From contig DFGF01000152.1 in NCBI GenBank assembly GCA_002371715.1, positions 1-26,593 on the forward strand: 26,593 nucleotides of DNA, in the 5' to 3' direction. The notes below the pieces were generated by a model. It was given only the letters and a program-made list of their open reading frames with translations, was not told where the DNA came from and ran no database searches. The translations under genes and the position numbers were made by a program. Source of the DNA: Prevotella sp. UBA3757 (GTDB taxonomy: Bacteria > Bacteroidota > Bacteroidia > Bacteroidales > Bacteroidaceae). This document shows, one piece after another, positions 1-7,060 of this stretch (position 1 is its first letter; every line of letters starts with the position of its first letter).

Positions 1-239
1 ACGCGCTCGAAGTTGGGCTTGAAGATCTTGAAGATGTCGCGGTAGAAGCCCTCGCCATGCGTCAGGCCCGTATAGATGTCCTGACCGTGCTGGTTGAGCA
101 CGGTGTTGGTAAAGTTGTCGTACTCGTCGATGATGAGGTAGAGCGGCACGCCGTACTCCCTGGCCATGGAACCGAGGAAATTCCGATCAATACCACAACC
201 TTCATGAATAAACCCAAATCGGTCATTAGGATTTCTCAT
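1..239 (-). pseudogene. AAA-ATPase-like (PF09820/DUF1703 type) fragment, 5'-truncated
   Basis: Read on the minus strand from an ATG at 239, the frame is open to the window edge (79 codons). It contains VPLYLIIDEYDNF followed by a TGLTHGEGFY..IFKIFKPNFER segment. This is the Walker-B region and following helix of the 'predicted AAA-ATPase' plus DUF1703 nuclease family, which is common and multicopy in Bacteroides and Prevotella. In that family the Walker A segment (an RPRRFGKS-type motif) lies well over 100 residues upstream. Here only about 30 unrelated-looking residues precede the Walker B, and the ATG sits in the loop of an inverted repeat. The N-terminal part therefore appears lost, making this probably a gene remnant; the 3' part is outside the window. 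A short but intact member is less likely. Confidence 0.6.
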
Positions 240-278
240 TGCCGTACAGCGCCAAGAAATCCTAATGACTAATTTGGG
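213..278. repeat. 24-bp inverted repeat with 18-nt loop
   Basis: Arms at 213-236 and 255-278 are complementary at 22 of 24 positions, with a perfect 15-bp inner part (GTCATTAGGATTTCT on the plus strand). The repeat sits exactly where homology of the AAA-ATPase fragment breaks off. It has no T-tract and is not placed as a terminator of an intact gene. It could be a scar or end of a mobile element, or a recombination hairpin. Confidence 0.7.
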
Positions 279-370
279 ATAAAGTGGCATCACTGCGATA
301 AAAGCCTTAAGCGTGTCTTACAAAAAGTTAAACAGAATAAAATATTGCATAAGGATTCGAGAAAAATCAC

Positions 371-378
371 TATCTTTG
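371..378 (+). promoter_or_regulatory. Promoter -7 box for the MGMT-family gene
   Basis: TATCTTTG matches the Bacteroidota TAnnTTTG -7 consensus. Transcription would start near 385, which is why the ATG at 445 is preferred over the one at 388. Bases 280-370 upstream hold no gene that I can see. Confidence 0.6.
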
Positions 379-444
379 TAGCGGCTTGTGGGAGAAATTC
401 CGAGTTGCAGATGCATTAGCTTATTATTTCCACTTATCGAAGAA

Positions 445-786
445 ATGAAGGATTACGCTGACAAAATGATGCCCGAGCAGGCACGGGCCTTTCGTGACGA
501 CGTGCTGAACATCGTCAGCCAGATACCCAGCGGACGCGTCACAACCTATGGCGCCATTGCCGCCTGGGCTGGCTGGCCCAGTCATTCACGCTCGGTAGGT
601 CGTACGTTGCGCTATTCGCCGGAAGCCGTCGCGCTGCCCTGCCATCGCGTCGTCAACAAGGAAGGCCGTACGGCTCCCGGATGGAGCCAACAGCGGAAAC
701 TGCTGGAAGCGGAAGGGGTGACGTTCAAGGCCAACGGCCACGTTGACATGCAGCGGTATCTGTGGGAACCGGCGTTCAACGCTTAA
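445..786 (+). CDS. MGMT-family O6-alkylguanine DNA methyltransferase-like protein
   Basis: Product of 113 residues containing only the C-terminal DNA-binding/catalytic domain of the MGMT/Ogt family. It has the VSQIPSGRVTTYGAIA helix-turn-helix start, the SVGRTLR arginine-finger region and the active-site motif PCHRVV (Cys at residue 66). Because the cysteine is present rather than the tryptophan of the alkyltransferase-like ATL proteins (PWHR), real methyl transfer from O6-alkylguanine is possible, although proteins of this short class are often annotated only as 'MGMT family'. The start at 445 is chosen because an ATG at 388 would lie only about 3 nt from the predicted transcription start and would add residues without family resemblance. 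The 3' end overlaps the convergent transpeptidase gene by 11 bp. Confidence 0.9.
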   Translation: MKDYADKMMPEQARAFRDDVLNIVSQIPSGRVTTYGAIAAWAGWPSHSRSVGRTLRYSPEAVALPCHRVVNKEGRTAPGWSQQRKLLEAEGVTFKANGHVDMQRYLWEPAFNA

Positions 787-1897
787 TCACTTTGGCGGCA
801 ATCCGTCTGGCCCTGGCTTCCGATGCCGCCGAGAGCTTGCCCTTCAGATAGGTCTCGATGACGAGGCCCGCCATCGGCGCAGCCAGGTCAGCACCGAAGC
901 CACCATGCTCCACGTAGACGGCTACGGCAATCTTGGGGTCGTTCATGGGCGCAAAACCGATGAAGGCCGAATGGTCGGCACCAGGGTTCTCGATGGTGCC
1001 CGTCTTGCCACAGATGGGATAGGTGGTGCGGATGCTGGTGGCGGTACCCTTCTCGACGGCCAGCCGCATGCCCTCAACGACGGGCGCGTAAGCCTCAGGC
1101 TTCACCTTGGTCTGACGGCGCGTGAGGTAACGCTGGTTTTGCGTGTTCTTATGGATATGTGGCACGAAATAGGAGCCTCGGTTGGCAATGGTCACCGCCA
1201 GGTTGCAGAGCTGCAAGGGCGTACACGTGACGTCGCCCTGCCCCATGCCTACCCACCAGATGGTGCGGCCGTCCCAACCGTCCTTGTAGCGGCGGTTCAG
1301 GTAGTCGGCACCCGCCAACAGGCCGCCCTGTTCGCCAGCTATGTCAATGTGCATGGGGCCTCCCAAGCCCATCGACTGCATGTAGCTGCGCCAGGTGGTG
1401 ATGGCCTCGTCGCGGCTCTCGTACATGAAGTCGTCGTTGATCATCGAGGCAAAGGTCATCAGAAACCACGTGTTGCACGACTGCGCCAGTGCGTCCTTCA
1501 ACGCGAGCGGCGAGCGGTGCTTGTGGCAACCCACCTTGATGTTGCCATCCGTCACGCCGTTGACACAGTTGACCTGTGTCTGCGGCGTAATGATGCCCTC
1601 GGACAGCAAGGTCAGCGCCTGAGCCGTCTTGAACGTTGAACCGGGTGCCAGCGGCTTGCCGATGGCTTGTCGGACATCGGGCCCCTGGGGCGTATTGGTG
1701 GCCAGACAGAGTATCTCGCCGTTGGCAGGATTGATGGCCACAATGGCGCCCGTCTTGCCCTTCAGCAGCCGTTCGCCCAGCTGTTGCAACAAGGGGCGAA
1801 GGGTCAGCGGTCCGTCGGTCGGCAACTGCTGACCATAGGCCGTCAGCACAGCTGCTGGAAGCAAGGCCATTGCCAGGAGAGCCAAGAGCCTTCTCAT
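776..1897 (-). CDS. Penicillin-binding transpeptidase, short PBP2-like form
   Basis: DD-transpeptidase domain that would cross-link peptidoglycan in the periplasm. All three catalytic motifs are visible (373-residue numbering): STFK (nucleophile Ser at about 87), SCN at about 140-142 and KTG at about 298-300, with the PBP2-like context PGSTFK, SCNTWF and GKTGT. The start at 1897 gives a clean signal peptide or anchor (MRRLLALLAMALLPAAVLTAYG); an upstream in-frame ATG at 1927 would add ten residues. Full PBP2/MrdA proteins are above 600 residues with an N-terminal membrane anchor and dimerisation (pedestal) domain. Here the catalytic domain starts almost directly after the signal sequence. There are no mre or rod neighbours. 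It is convergent with, and overlaps, the MGMT gene. Confidence 0.9.
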   Translation of the reverse strand: MRRLLALLAMALLPAAVLTAYGQQLPTDGPLTLRPLLQQLGERLLKGKTGAIVAINPANGEILCLATNTPQGPDVRQAIGKPLAPGSTFKTAQALTLLSEGIITPQTQVNCVNGVTDGNIKVGCHKHRSPLALKDALAQSCNTWFLMTFASMINDDFMYESRDEAITTWRSYMQSMGLGGPMHIDIAGEQGGLLAGADYLNRRYKDGWDGRTIWWVGMGQGDVTCTPLQLCNLAVTIANRGSYFVPHIHKNTQNQRYLTRRQTKVKPEAYAPVVEGMRLAVEKGTATSIRTTYPICGKTGTIENPGADHSAFIGFAPMNDPKIAVAVYVEHGGFGADLAAPMAGLVIETYLKGKLSAASEARARRIAAKVIKR

Positions 1898-1943
1898 ACT
1901 ATCACTAAAACATTTTCGTTGTTCCATATCACAAATTTGGCTG

Positions 1944-1951
1944 CAAAATTA
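1944..1951 (-). promoter_or_regulatory. Promoter -7 box for the transpeptidase gene
   Basis: On the minus strand this reads TAATTTTG, a match to TAnnTTTG. The start of transcription would be near 1937, giving a leader of about 40 nt to the ATG at 1897. Confidence 0.55.
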
Positions 1952-2030
1952 CCACTTTTCTGCGGATTTCGGCTGCAAAAAAACTAAAAAAGTGATGGCC
2001 TGAGCGAGAGTTTCCTATAAAAACCAAGAA

Positions 2031-2058
2031 CTGGAGGCTGCATCACTGCAGCCTCCAG
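2031..2058 (-). terminator. Hairpin terminator after the ECF operon
   Basis: A perfect 11-bp stem (CTGGAGGCTGC / GCAGCCTCCAG) with a 6-nt loop lies 49 bp past the stop of the TonB-domain gene. On the minus strand it is followed by a T-rich stretch, so it probably ends the sigma/anti-sigma/TonB-domain operon. Confidence 0.75.
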
Positions 2059-2106
2059 ACAGACCTAGGTACTACTTTGTTTATTTTTATATTACTTAAT
2101 TTTAGC

Positions 2107-3402
2107 TTATCTGACTCTTGTCCCACCAGAATTGCCAGGCAGCGGATTCACGGCTGTCGTCCCACCGAAGTAGTTAGGCAGCGGGTTCTCGGCCCCCTTG
2201 TAGACAGGGATGTCGGTGCCAAACACCTGCTGGTAGCGCTCAGGCAGTCCGGAACGCTTCCACAGTTCCGTGACGATGGTGCCGTCGCCGCGGTCGAAAC
2301 TCAGACGGAAGGTATTGTCGTCAACCCACGTTATCTTGTTCTCGCTGCCGTATTGTATCAGCAGGCTGTCGGACTTGTACGCGATGGGGCGCATGATGCA
2401 GTAGGCAAACATCCTGCTGGCCTGCAGCTCGTAGAAGTGCAGATATACGTCGCGGTCGAATATCTGGTAGAGAGGCTGGTGGCCGGGCAACAGCATGTCC
2501 ATGCCGTCGACCTTGGTCAGTATGCCTACGCGGTACCAGCAGCCGTAGAACTTGTTCGTCGTGCCCGCTGGTGCCGTGTGCATCTTCAGAAGGTCTATGA
2601 CGCGCTGTATCTTGGGGCTGATCTTGTAGTCTGCGCTATAGAGTTCCGTGATATACTGCCCCCCGGGAAAGTATTCGTTGTTCATGATATTGTTGTGCCA
2701 GCGCAGTTTGAAGCCCTTGCTGCTGCTGTCGAAGATGCTGATGTCCTTGTCGGCTATCCGGCCCGTATAGTTCAGCGCACGCCTGTCCTGATTCAGCATC
2801 GTCATCCAGAATTCCGGCTTATCGCCCTCCACGTCTTTGTGTATCTGCAGCTGCAAGGTCGTGCCGTCCGTACAGTATTTGTACTGCTCGATGTGCGCCT
2901 CCTTGTCGGCGGTGCCGTTTTCGTAGGAGAAGCCCATCAGCCTGTAGAGTCCGCGCGGATTCTCGCGCTTGCCGGCTATGAGGCGTGACAATTCCTCGCA
3001 GGCACCCTTGTCAAGCACCTGCCGCTTCTTGTCGGGCAGACGGAAGGTGAATGGCAGTGTATAGCGCATCTTCACGGCTTTGCCCTTGTTTACGGCAGGC
3101 GACCACTTCGGCATCAGGCCCACCACGCGCTTCGCCTCGGCGGTAAGCCGCTCGTCGGGCGACTTCATGCCTTCAACATTACTAATCGTGCCGTCCTCGT
3201 TGACGACAAAACTCAGAATCACGCGGCCCTCAATACCACTTTTCTCACACTCGACAGGATACTTCAGGGAGCGTGACAGGAAATTCATCAGTTCACCGGT
3301 ACCGCCAGGGTATTCTGCCATTTTCTCTGGCACGTCAACAACCTGTGCAAAGCCCAAGGTTGCTGTCAGGCACAAGGCCCATGTTAATAGAATCTGTTTC
3401 AT
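2107..3402 (-). CDS. Secreted TonB C-terminal-domain protein with two tandem lipocalin-like (DUF4488-type) domains
   Basis: Protein of 431 residues with a Sec signal peptide (MKQILLTWALCLTATLGFAQ). Residues about 25-122 match the TonB C-terminal domain as found in stand-alone Bacteroidota 'energy transducer TonB' proteins: YPGG...LMNFLSRSLKYP, GIEGRVILSFVVNEDG and MPKWSPAVNKGKAVKMRYTLPFTF. After it come two similarly organised beta-rich segments (about 150-265 and about 285-395), each beginning with a GLYR/GCWYR motif, which I read as tandem DUF4488-like lipocalin-fold domains. The last 25 residues contain the repeated tail NPLPxxxGGT. There is no N-terminal membrane anchor or Pro-rich spanner, so it is unlikely to energise TonB receptors like classical TonB. 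It lies 18 bp behind a probable anti-sigma gene in the same operon, suggesting an envelope role under ECF control. Confidence 0.8.
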   Translation of the reverse strand: MKQILLTWALCLTATLGFAQVVDVPEKMAEYPGGTGELMNFLSRSLKYPVECEKSGIEGRVILSFVVNEDGTISNVEGMKSPDERLTAEAKRVVGLMPKWSPAVNKGKAVKMRYTLPFTFRLPDKKRQVLDKGACEELSRLIAGKRENPRGLYRLMGFSYENGTADKEAHIEQYKYCTDGTTLQLQIHKDVEGDKPEFWMTMLNQDRRALNYTGRIADKDISIFDSSSKGFKLRWHNNIMNNEYFPGGQYITELYSADYKISPKIQRVIDLLKMHTAPAGTTNKFYGCWYRVGILTKVDGMDMLLPGHQPLYQIFDRDVYLHFYELQASRMFAYCIMRPIAYKSDSLLIQYGSENKITWVDDNTFRLSFDRGDGTIVTELWKRSGLPERYQQVFGTDIPVYKGAENPLPNYFGGTTAVNPLPGNSGGTRVR

Positions 3403-3420
3403 CGCGTACTTTATTTAGAG

Positions 3421-4002
3421 TTAGAAATTTGAATCATGATAACACAGTTCGTCGCATAGCAACATCAATTCGGTGCTGCGCATGACGATAGCAGAGTCAG
3501 CGTATGCAGTCACCTCTGGAAGTACCACCTTGCATATCAGGTCGAACGAGCGCTCCTGGCTGACCTGCGGCAGGCGGACATCATCGTCGTGGCTGACGTC
3601 GCTGTGTCCGTCAGGACAGAACACCACTTCTGGCAGCATGGCGGTAAATATCTCTTCGCGCCGCACCATGAGCCGCTGAAAGTCGCGGTCCGTCCGCTTC
3701 GCCGTATGCGGCACAACTGCTACTGCAGACTTTGCGACAAGCGGTTTCTCCACTTTAACGGACGCGGTAATGGCCGCAGGCCGGCTGGCATCATCCCGTT
3801 GCGCAACAAACAGCGTCGCGCTGATGCCGAGCAGCACGGCCAGAGAAGCTGCCGTAGCCCACCACTTCAGTACCATAGCCCTACGCTTCCCGGCAGGCGT
3901 ATCGCCACTGGCCATCAGGCGGTCGTATTCGGCAGTCCCCTGTTCGAGTTCTGCCATGAACTCCTGATAGAGTTTCTCGTCATGATGTTCTTGTCTGTTC
4001 AT
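3421..4002 (-). CDS. Single-pass membrane protein, probable anti-sigma factor
   Basis: Product of 193 residues: about 45 charged N-terminal residues (cytoplasmic), one strongly hydrophobic segment (about 48-67, WWATAASLAVLLGISATLFV) and a periplasmic C-terminal part of about 125 residues with no domain that I recognise. The ATG overlaps the stop of the ECF sigma gene as ATGA, implying translational coupling. Topology, size and coupling to sigma fit an anti-sigma factor, but the HxxxCxxC zinc anti-sigma motif is absent and the sequence itself does not prove the function. It could instead be another sigma-operon membrane protein. Confidence 0.65.
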   Translation of the reverse strand: MNRQEHHDEKLYQEFMAELEQGTAEYDRLMASGDTPAGKRRAMVLKWWATAASLAVLLGISATLFVAQRDDASRPAAITASVKVEKPLVAKSAVAVVPHTAKRTDRDFQRLMVRREEIFTAMLPEVVFCPDGHSDVSHDDDVRLPQVSQERSFDLICKVVLPEVTAYADSAIVMRSTELMLLCDELCYHDSNF

Positions 4003-4508
4003 GTCTGCAGTATGTTTTGTAGTTCCTTCATCAGTTTCTTCCGTGCCATGGAGATCATGCTCTTCACTGAGGGCTTTGATATGCCCGTCGTCTGCGCAAT
4101 CTCATCCGCCGTATAGCCTTCCATGTGCTTCTTCATCAGCAGTTCGCGCTCCCGAGGACCCAACCTTGCCATCGCCTCGTCAATTTCCTGTCGCCTTTCC
4201 ACTGCCGCTATGCCTGCATCGGCATCGTAGCTGGCCTGTGCCTCATGGCTCCCAGTCTCGACATCCAGCGTAACGGTGGGGGCGTTTCCTCGCCTGTAAA
4301 TCTCGACGCATACGTTTTTCGCCACTTTGATGGCCAGAGCCTCCATGTTTCGCTCAGCACTCAGCCGTTCGCAATATCGCCAGAGGCGTAACAGTCCCTC
4401 CTGCGCAACATCGTCGGCATCCATCTTGTTGCCGAAGAAATCGCGCCCCACCTTGACCATCAGAGGCCTCAGTGCCGGAACCATATTTTCGAACGCTTCT
4501 GGAGACAT
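3999..4508 (-). CDS. ECF-family RNA polymerase sigma factor
   Basis: Product of 169 residues with the two-domain layout of ECF sigma-70 factors. Region 2 contains DADDVAQEGLLRLWRY (about 31-46), involved in core and -10 recognition. Region 4 is a helix-turn-helix, LGPRERELLMKKHMEGYTADEIAQTTGISKPSVKSMI (about 116-152), for -35 recognition. It heads an operon with the coupled membrane protein and a secreted TonB-domain protein, so it probably directs an envelope response. I did not find a convincing TAnnTTTG box upstream; it may be autoregulated from a non-housekeeping promoter in 4509-4590. Confidence 0.92.
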   Translation of the reverse strand: MSPEAFENMVPALRPLMVKVGRDFFGNKMDADDVAQEGLLRLWRYCERLSAERNMEALAIKVAKNVCVEIYRRGNAPTVTLDVETGSHEAQASYDADAGIAAVERRQEIDEAMARLGPRERELLMKKHMEGYTADEIAQTTGISKPSVKSMISMARKKLMKELQNILQT

Positions 4509-4590
4509 CTTCTACCTGTAATACGCAAAAAGGAGAGAAAAGTTAAGTATGGTCAACTGCTTTTTTCCCTGATAAACGTCAGTAGGGGGA

Positions 4591-4624
4591 AATAAAAGCG
4601 GGCAACCCGTCAGGCCGCCCGCTT
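4591..4624 (-). terminator. Intrinsic terminator of the pta-ackA operon
   Basis: Perfect 8-bp GC-rich stem AAGCGGGC (4596-4603) / GCCCGCTT (4617-4624) with a 13-nt loop, about 30 bp past the ackA stop. On the minus strand it is followed by TTTTATTT. Confidence 0.85.
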
Positions 4625-4654
4625 CTGTTTGGTTGATGGCGTGCTGCAACGCGA

Positions 4655-5845
4655 TTACAGCAGGTTCATCGTGTCGGTGGCAATCATCAGCTCCTCGTCG
4701 GTAGGAATGACAACCACCTTCACCTTCGAGTCGTCGGCCGAGATAATGGCTTCCTCGCCACGCACCTGGTTCTTCTGTTCGTCGAACTTTACGCCAAGGA
4801 ACTCCAGACCCTTGCAGACCTCGGAACGCATGGAAACCTGGTTCTCGCCGACACCAGCCGTGAAGACGATGACGTCGACACCGCCCATAGCGGCAGCGTA
4901 GGCACCAATATACTTCTTGATGCGATAGAAATACATGTCCTGAGCCAGCTGGGCGCGCTTGTCGCCAGCCTTGGCGGCATTCTCCACGTCGCGCATGTCG
5001 CTCGAACCACCCGTGATACCGGCCACACCGCTCTTCTTGTTCAGCAGATTCGACATACCGTCGGCATCCAGACCCAGCTTCTTCTCGATGAACGTCACGG
5101 CACCGCCGTCAATATCGCCCGAACGGGTACCCATGACGAGGCCCTCCAGCGGAGTCAGACCCATCGAGGTGTCGACACACTTGCCGTCGACGACAGCAGC
5201 AATAGAACCGCCATTGCCGACGTGGCAGGTGATGACCTTCGAACCCTCGGCCTGCATGCCCAGGAACTCCAAGGCGCGAGCCGACACGTAACGGTGAGAG
5301 GTGCCGTGGAAACCATAGCGGCGAACACCATACTTCTCGTACAGCTCGTAGGGGATGGCATACATATAGGCCTTGGCGGGCATGGTCTGATGGAAGGCGG
5401 TATCAAACACGCCCACCTGGGGCAGACCGGGCATGAGCTCCTTGACAGCATTGACACCCTTCAGGTTAGCGGGGTTGTGCAGGGGAGCCAGGTCGCTGAC
5501 GGCCTCGAAGGCCTCCAGCACCTCGTCGGTCAGCAGCACGGACTTGTTGAACTTCTCGCCGCCGTGCACCATACGGTGACCTACGGCGTCAATCTCCTTC
5601 AGGTCCTTGATGACACCAATCTCAGGGTCGGTCAGCAGCGAGAAGATGAACTTCACGCCCTCAGTATGCTCAGGGATGTCGTGCATGATCTGCTTCTTTT
5701 CGCCATTGGCCAGCTTCACCTTGACAAAAGCTCCGTCCAAGCCTACGCGCTCGGCACCACCACTTGTCATCACACTCTTGTCGTCCATGTTATACAATGC
5801 ATATTTAATCGAGGACGAGCCACAGTTTAATACAAGGATTTTCAT
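4655..5845 (-). CDS. ackA: Acetate kinase
   Basis: Cytoplasmic enzyme converting acetyl phosphate and ADP to acetate and ATP, the substrate-level phosphorylation step of acetate fermentation. The 396 residues match the usual length. Visible signatures are the N-terminal ASKHA phosphate-binding loop LNCGSSSIKY, GHRMVHGG (substrate arginine), FDTAFHQTMP, YGFHGTSHRY and the C-terminal FTAGVGEN motif. It follows pta with a 31-bp gap filled by 7-bp repeats, so the two are one transcript made from the pta promoter. Confidence 0.98.
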   Translation of the reverse strand: MKILVLNCGSSSIKYALYNMDDKSVMTSGGAERVGLDGAFVKVKLANGEKKQIMHDIPEHTEGVKFIFSLLTDPEIGVIKDLKEIDAVGHRMVHGGEKFNKSVLLTDEVLEAFEAVSDLAPLHNPANLKGVNAVKELMPGLPQVGVFDTAFHQTMPAKAYMYAIPYELYEKYGVRRYGFHGTSHRYVSARALEFLGMQAEGSKVITCHVGNGGSIAAVVDGKCVDTSMGLTPLEGLVMGTRSGDIDGGAVTFIEKKLGLDADGMSNLLNKKSGVAGITGGSSDMRDVENAAKAGDKRAQLAQDMYFYRIKKYIGAYAAAMGGVDVIVFTAGVGENQVSMRSEVCKGLEFLGVKFDEQKNQVRGEEAIISADDSKVKVVVIPTDEELMIATDTMNLL

Positions 5846-5854
5846 ACTTTCTTC

Positions 5855-5880
5855 ACTCTTAATTTTTAACTCTTAATTAC
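5855..5880. repeat. 7-bp tandem repeat array between pta and ackA
   Basis: Heptads ACTCTTA, ATTTTTA, ACTCTTA and a partial fourth. The pta stop codon (5877-5879) lies inside the array. Confidence 0.6.
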
Positions 5881-6887
5881 TTCTTGGCATCCATGGCCTG
5901 GCAGGCCGTGATGGCAATCATGTAGTAGATGTCATCGACAGAGCAGCCGCGCGACAAGTCGTTCACGGGGCGTGCGATACCCTGCAGGATGGGACCGATG
6001 GCAATGGCGTCGCCCAGGCGCTGCACCATCTTATAACCGATGTTACCCACCTCGAGGTTGGGGAATACCAGTACGTTGGCCTTGCCGGCAATGTCGCTGC
6101 CGGGAGCCTTCTTGGCACCTACAGAGGGCACCAGGGCGGCATCAGCCTGCAGCTCACCGTCAATCTTCAGGTCAGGTGCCAGCTCCTTGGCCAGACGGGT
6201 AGCCTCAATGACCTTGTCGCAAACCTCGTGCTTGGCAGAACCCTTTGTCGAGAAGCTCAGCATAGCCACGCGGGGCTCAGCAAAACCAGCAACCGACTTG
6301 GCCGTTTGCGCCGTGCAAACAGCAATCTGCGACAGCTGGGCAGCATCGGGCATCGGCGTCACGGCCACGTCGCCAACGACTAGCACACCATCTTCACCAT
6401 ACTGCTTCTGCTTCGAGATGAGCAGCAGACCACCGCTGACGCAGGTGATGCCGGGCTGGCACTTGATAATCTGCAGGGCAGGACGCAGCGTGTCGCCGGT
6501 CGTTGACAGTGCACCGCTAATCTGACCGTCGGCACCCTCAGTCTTGATAATCATACAACCCAGGTACAGGGGGTTCTTCACCAGTTCGCGGGCCTGCTCA
6601 ATGGTCATACCCTTCGACTTGCGAAGCTCGGCCAGCTTCTGGGCCAGCTCCTCGCTCTTCTCATAGTTCTCCGGATCGATGAGCGTAGCCTTGCCCACGT
6701 GGGTCAGGCCCTTCTCCTTGGCCAAAGCCTCAACTTTAGCGGGGTTACCGATCAGGATGATGTCTGCCAGGCCATCGGCCAGTGCCTTGTCGGCTGCACA
6801 CAGTGTGCGCTCCTCTTCTGCTTCAGGGAGCACGATGCGCTGCTTGTTGCTCTGAGCACGCGCAACGATTTGACTTAATAAATCCAT
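5877..6887 (-). CDS. pta: Phosphate acetyltransferase
   Basis: Transfers the acetyl group of acetyl-CoA to phosphate, giving acetyl phosphate for acetate kinase downstream. The 336-residue length is that of the short single-domain PTA type (no N-terminal DRTGG/BioD-like regulatory domain). Family features are VLPEAEEERTL near the N-terminus, the SGGLLLIS segment, AMLSFSTKGSAKH, DGELQADAAL (a strong PTA signature) and the C-terminal GIARPVNDLSRGCSVDDI. First gene of the pta-ackA operon; start at the ATG 36 nt past the predicted transcription start. Confidence 0.98.
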   Translation of the reverse strand: MDLLSQIVARAQSNKQRIVLPEAEEERTLCAADKALADGLADIILIGNPAKVEALAKEKGLTHVGKATLIDPENYEKSEELAQKLAELRKSKGMTIEQARELVKNPLYLGCMIIKTEGADGQISGALSTTGDTLRPALQIIKCQPGITCVSGGLLLISKQKQYGEDGVLVVGDVAVTPMPDAAQLSQIAVCTAQTAKSVAGFAEPRVAMLSFSTKGSAKHEVCDKVIEATRLAKELAPDLKIDGELQADAALVPSVGAKKAPGSDIAGKANVLVFPNLEVGNIGYKMVQRLGDAIAIGPILQGIARPVNDLSRGCSVDDIYYMIAITACQAMDAKK

Positions 6888-6929
6888 AGTTTGTTTATTG
6901 TTATAAATTAGATATTAATATGTTGACTG

Positions 6930-6937
6930 CAAAGGTA
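6930..6937 (-). promoter_or_regulatory. Promoter -7 box for pta-ackA
   Basis: TACCTTTG on the minus strand. The surrounding 16-mer AATTGCTACCTTTGCA is identical to that around the tRNA-Glu promoter at 17837. An array of 7-bp repeats ends 8 nt upstream of the box and occupies the -33 region. Confidence 0.75.
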
Positions 6938-6945
6938 GCAATTAT

Positions 6946-7060
6946 AATGAAGAATGAAGAATGAAGAATGAAGAATTTGCTGCCGCCTTAATTTTTTTTC
7001 ACTTTTCTCTCTTCATTCCAGGGTGCGGTAGCAAATTCTTCATTCTTCATTCTTCATTTT
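6946..7060. repeat. Inverted pair of 7-bp repeat arrays between cdaA and pta
   Basis: AATGAAG heptads on the plus strand (6946-6973) are mirrored by CTTCATT heptads (7037-7058). The perfect complementarity covers 28 bp (6953-6980 with 7031-7058), and a near-complementary TTTGCTGCCGC/GCGGTAGCAAA extends it inward. As RNA this is a long hairpin directly after the cdaA stop; it may serve as a terminator. Confidence 0.8.

Noticed and set aside
213..278. Invertible promoter (phase switch) at the inverted repeat
   Set aside because: The 18-nt loop is too short to hold a promoter and there is no invertase gene in the window.
445..786. Alkyltransferase-like (ATL) protein lacking the active cysteine
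   Set aside because: The motif reads PCHR, with cysteine present, not PWHR.
743..1639. Long plus-strand open frame of 298 codons
   Set aside because: It is antisense to the transpeptidase gene and its composition is Arg/His/Gly-rich shadow sequence without motifs.
2077..2988. Plus-strand open frame of 303 codons
   Set aside because: Antisense to the TonB-domain gene, whose signal peptide and domain motifs are clear; the plus frame has none.
5222..5830. Plus-strand open frame opposite ackA
   Set aside because: Shadow of a highly conserved gene with GC-rich third positions.
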